Made by a program: the position numbers and the translations under genes. Source: Primula veris (lineage: Eukaryota; Streptophyta; Magnoliopsida; Ericales; Primulaceae). Taken from it: a DNA stretch of 64,000 bases. A model generated the notes under the pieces. The model did no database searches. It was given only the letters and a program-made list of their open reading frames with translations, and was not told the origin of the DNA. The stretch spans positions 30,625,342 to 30,689,341 of the forward strand of contig OY821745.1 in assembly GCA_963682055.1 (NCBI GenBank). Reading direction: 5' to 3'. Positions within the stretch are counted from its first letter, which is position 1. Every line of letters begins with the position of its first letter. Positions 60,270-64,000 of the stretch are shown here, piece after piece.

Positions 60270-60832
60270 TCTGTATCGTTATATTAGTGCTTATTTATGG
60301 TTGTTGTTTATTATATTTATTCAATTGGTATTTTGAATTTTTTAAAAATATTAATTCTATTTGTCCTAAATCATATACATGCACTCTCTCGCTCGGCAAA
60401 GCTAAATACAATTGCGACACTATCAAGACATATTTTTTCTTAATCTTAAACTAAAAAAAGCAGGATAAACAAACTTTGGACACCTATCAAGTCTATTTTT
60501 TTCTTAAACCAGACACGATAAAAAAATATTAGGACACCTATCAATACTACTATCCACATGGTTTGCTAATGTTACGCGTTTCCCAATAATTTCTTTATAC
60601 CGACATAGAAACAAACAATTTTCCAATTTTAATAATAATTAAAAAAACACGTGTCAAAATGGCACCAAGGATCGCTACATGAAGCTTATGAGTGCTGGCC
60701 ACGTGTCCCCCTTTACTTCAAACAAGCAAAAATCGACTACTATATTTAATATCTTTCTTATTTCTTCTCATTTTCTCAAGTTGAATTGGAAACAAATTTA
60801 CATTATTTCTTAATAATAAAAATTATATAAAT

Positions 60833-62516
60833 ATGGGAAGGAACACGACGGTGATGATGGTGTTTGCGGTGGTGGTGTTGGCGGTGACGGTTGACGTAGC
60901 ATGGTGTTGGGGAGAGGAAACTAATGAAGAAAGTATAAGGAATAGGTTTGTCATTTTTTTAGTTTTTCTGTATTGTTACTTGGTCATGAGTTATATATGT
61001 CACTAGTTTTTTTTTTTTTTTTGTATATTTTGGTACTTTGATACAGTTGTGAAACTGTAAGGAATAGGCTAGTCATGTTTTTATTTGATTTTATGTATTG
61101 TTACTCGGTTACGAGTTATATAGCCTAGTATTTGTATATCTTGGTACCTACTTTGATACAGTTTTGAGACTAAAATATGAAATGCAGGGCGAACGAGGCA
61201 GCGGGGCACTGGAGGGAGAGGGCAAACCATATACATCAAGGAGCAAAAGTGAGCCTTGAAGACGCTAAGGAAAGCGCGGACTCTTGGGCAGATTGGGCCA
61301 TGGGAAAGGTCTCCGGGTATGTATGTTGTTATTGTCGGTGTATAGTTTTCTCTTTTTTGTTCTTGATATAGAATTTTGTGATGTAAATAGAATGATTAAG
61401 ATGATAGTATTAATGATCAACGTGACTACCTTAATATAGTTGCTCTTCTAGGAAATATAATTTGTAAATAAGATCGGTTCCAAAAACTCTTGATCCAAAT
61501 CTACATACAAGTTTTATTTTGTCTTCTTAACTTTGGTACTAGAGAGTACTTTGTTGATGTACCTTTCTGATTGAATGTTTTATCATTTTGTTAGTATTAG
61601 TTTCAAGTACATTATCGAATTCAACGATTTGAAATGTCATCTAATAGAAAAGAAATGCAACTTGTTAATAACAATGTTGATTCATTACCGCTGTGTATGA
61701 GGATTTATCCTCCTGCATAAACAAGTGAAGAAACATAACTGAAATGGCAGGAAAAATAAGTAATTCAGCCCTGGGGCATTAGTCGATAGTCAAATGTTTA
61801 TTGATGCAAATTGCAGTGGGATTGGACTTGATCAAGATGGTGCAAAAGAAACTGCTGCACATGTTGTTGGTAAAGCTGAAGAAGCTGCATCCAAATCCAC
61901 TGAGACAGTGAAAAATGCAGTATCCGGTAATGATTTATTATCATTTTCGCTTTCGTGTTTTCCTTTGTTCAAATGCGCGCTAATCATTCACACATTTTTT
62001 TTTTCAGGAACATCGAAATTTGCTTCTCAGAAGGCCAGCGACGCTGCCAACATGGCTTCTGAGAAACTCGGACAAGCCAAAGATGTGGCCTCTGAAAAAG
62101 CAATACACACAATAAATAAATCCTCGGATTTAGCTGGTGATGCAAAAGAAACCGTATCTGAATCTATGAATAATGGCAAAGCTAGAGATGCATATAACTC
62201 GGCTGCTGACAAGGGTAACCAAGCCCAAGAGACCATGGCTCATCATGGTAAAGACAAGGCTAACGATGCTTATAACTATGCGACTAGAAAGATGAGTGAG
62301 GCTGGGAGAGTGGCCTCAAATTTGGGCAGTAATGGAGGAGAAAAAATGAACGAGGCATACGGTAACATGAAAGAGAGTGTTGGTGATAAATACGAATCGG
62401 CCAAGGAGAAAATGGGGGAGCAGGCGAGGGAGAAGTATGAAGCTGCAAAAGAGAAGGCTTCGGATTTGGCTGGTAATGTTGGAGCGAAGATGAGGAACAA
62501 CGTAGCGGAGTTATAA
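60833..62516 (+). CDS. secreted LEA-like protein (LEA_4 type), 4 exons
   Basis: Exons 60833-60945, 61188-61316, 61817-61926 and 62008-62516 join in frame to 286 aa. Residues 1 to about 26 form a signal peptide (valine-rich, ending near AWCWG). The rest is hydrophilic and alanine/lysine/glutamate-rich, with repeated 11-mer-like segments (AKEKMGEQAREKYEAAKEKA) that would form amphipathic helices on drying, as in group 3/LEA_4 proteins. The segment SWADWAMGKVSG recalls the plant LEA_4 subgroup that carries signal peptides. LEA proteins protect membranes and proteins under water loss, often in seeds. An open frame starting at 61794 reads through intron 3 but is not the likely product. Promoter elements were not examined in detail. 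Confidence 0.88.
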
Positions 62517-64000
62517 GGAGTTGGATTGTTGATAGGAAGCGCTTGCTCACGAAGCCTCCTATTAATGTTTTGTTTTTCGCTTGCTAATTTTGTTGTTCTC
62601 TGATCAAATGGTTTTAGGAAGTTGGAATTCTGTGTTCCAATGCAAGTCTGCTCTTCGAAGTTGCACATTTATTGTGTTGTAGTATCGTTGTTTGTTCGTG
62701 TTATATTAAAAGTGATTTATATCTTTTGTATCTTCACCTTATGAAAAGCTGTTTTCCATGCAATACGTTCTAAGGTTTACTTTTATGTTTTATGTACAAT
62801 TTATTGTTCATTTCTATAGAGTTCATTGTTTCAGCAGAACACCCCTGTATCTACTGGTAACAATTGAAAGTTGACTTTAGGGGGGTAAGTACTTGTTTGG
62901 CCAAAGGGAGATGATTGGGTTCATATGGCGTATGCAGCTGATCTCTTTTTTTTTTTGCATTATTCTCGACTTTGTTTTATGTACAAATTGAACTCATAAA
63001 CTTTCCAGGCTTCCGGCAGAAGCTTGTCGTTTGGTTTTGGTTCATCAAAAAAGGAGAGAAAGAATATGCTATCAGGGTTAGTATGGGGGGGAAAAACTGC
63101 AGCTCTCGTCTTGCCAAAATATGTTGCAAACAAAAAGCTAAATAGAAGCAGCCTGACAAAATCAGGAAAACGAGATCCATATTTGTCGCAAAAGAAATGT
63201 TTTCCAACCTGACAATGACAAGAAAATCTGTAGGGAGGAAAACTTGTACTACAGAACTAAATCTAGAGAGTATATCTTGACCAATGGTGAATGTTCCGAG
63301 TTGAGGGTCCATTCTTTCTAGTTATACATACATGCATACATGCATACATGTATGTATCATAGTCGCCTACCGGGACTATATTAGAATTCAACTGTGTATC
63401 AACACCTTCACATGCTCTTCTTGGCTTCTTGCCCCCCCTCCGACCAAGCTTGTTTGAACAAATAGAATATTCACCCTTATCATTCCTCCCATATGCAGTC
63501 CCTGGAAACAAACAGCATCTGTATAAAAGTTGCGGAGGTAGTATCAAGCAAAATCTATAAACCAGCATTTAACACTTTCAAAAAAGAGTTGCAGTGTTGA
63601 GAGGAAGAGAAATTTTAGGTGACAGACTTGCAGGGCAAATATTGTATGCAACATCTTGACACCAGGCCTTTAGAAATGATAATTACAAAGGTTCTTGAAT
63701 GTCTTAATTTTACTTAGTGTTGTAGGATATTCTTGAGAATGTACAACTTCTCACATCGTATAAGTTTACTCCACCAATAAATACTAGACAGCATTTGTAT
63801 CAATAAGGGAAGAATTTAAGGACTCACCAAGACTTGTTAATGTGAAACATATATACATATACATACGGGTAAAGTTTATATATACATTTCGAGGGTGATG
63901 TATACTCCAATGTAATTCTTATATAAACCAACACGAATCCATCTGAACATGTAATGCACAGAAGATAACCTTCTTACAACGAAGCAAATAAAAAATGCTA
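62517..64000. other. 3' flank of the LEA gene, no firm gene
   Basis: It contains the LEA 3' UTR and a (CATA)n-like microsatellite at about 63327-63357. On the minus strand, about 63360-63501 could be an exon: an acceptor tttccag is followed by an open frame reading TAYGRNDKGEYSICSNKLG, but I recognise no family and see no neighbouring exons. Confidence in that exon is about 0.25. Confidence 0.45.

Noticed and set aside
61794..62516. Continuous 240-aa frame starting in LEA intron 2
   Set aside because: It reads through intron 3; the spliced model gives a signal peptide and uninterrupted LEA repeats with good splice sites.
62276..62668. 130-aa minus-strand frame
   Set aside because: Antisense shadow of the LEA exon, whose regular codon pattern leaves the opposite strand open.
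63024..63212. 62-aa plus-strand frame
   Set aside because: No family features or splice context; probably chance.
1..64000. CRISPR arrays, bacterial operons, phage genes
   Set aside because: Spliced plant genes and plant transposons throughout; the tandem repeats seen have no unique-spacer structure.

Overview
The window is nuclear DNA from a flowering plant, most likely a eudicot. It is AT-rich, its genes have GT-AG introns, and it carries plant-only families: an alpha-expansin, a KNOLLE-type Qa-SNARE, BAHD acyltransferases and a secreted LEA-like protein. It is also dense in plant transposons (Copia, hAT, MULE, Stowaway, pogo, LINE). I cannot name the species. Exon models were built by hand from splice signals and reading-frame continuity; all coordinates come from the sequence itself.

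Left part (1-25.5 kb), mostly single-copy genes: an alpha-expansin (+, 303-1633), a solo LTR (2506-3684), a soluble inorganic pyrophosphatase (-, 4840-8790, leader exon near 10.34 kb) with MULE-type MITEs in two introns, an RFC-like clamp-loader protein with a degenerate P-loop and a repeated SPLK N-terminus (-, 12131-16469), a complete 3.2-kb hAT element with a frameshifted transposase (16876-20076), and an intronless-CDS syntaxin of the SYP111/SYP112 group (+, 24614-25492) whose upstream region holds a roughly 0.6-kb tandem duplication.

Middle part (26.7-57.3 kb), a BAHD acyltransferase cluster, all on the minus strand. Copy 1 is split by a nearly 8-kb Copia retrotransposon and has two nonsense codons. 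Copies 2 and 3 are intact 435-aa genes inside a tandem segmental duplication of about 5.05 kb. Copy 4 is a 5'-truncated, frameshifted relic with a 993-bp palindromic MULE-like element inside it. Transposons shared or absent among the copies give a relative order of events. To the right of copy 3 lie a pogo-type element, a foldback element, a MULE-like element with a minisatellite and a solo LTR.

Right part (57.3-64 kb): a decayed LINE fragment, a 184-bp deletion derivative of the same hAT family seen at 16.9-20.1 kb, and a four-exon LEA-like gene with a signal peptide (+, 60833-62516). The last 1.5 kb shows nothing firm.

The genes do not form one pathway. The BAHD cluster is the only functionally related group; it probably makes an acylated specialised metabolite, but the substrate cannot be read from sequence. 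I saw no unknown multi-gene system. The most informative signals are the clamp-loader protein, the hAT element with its miniature derivative, and the history recorded in the BAHD array.
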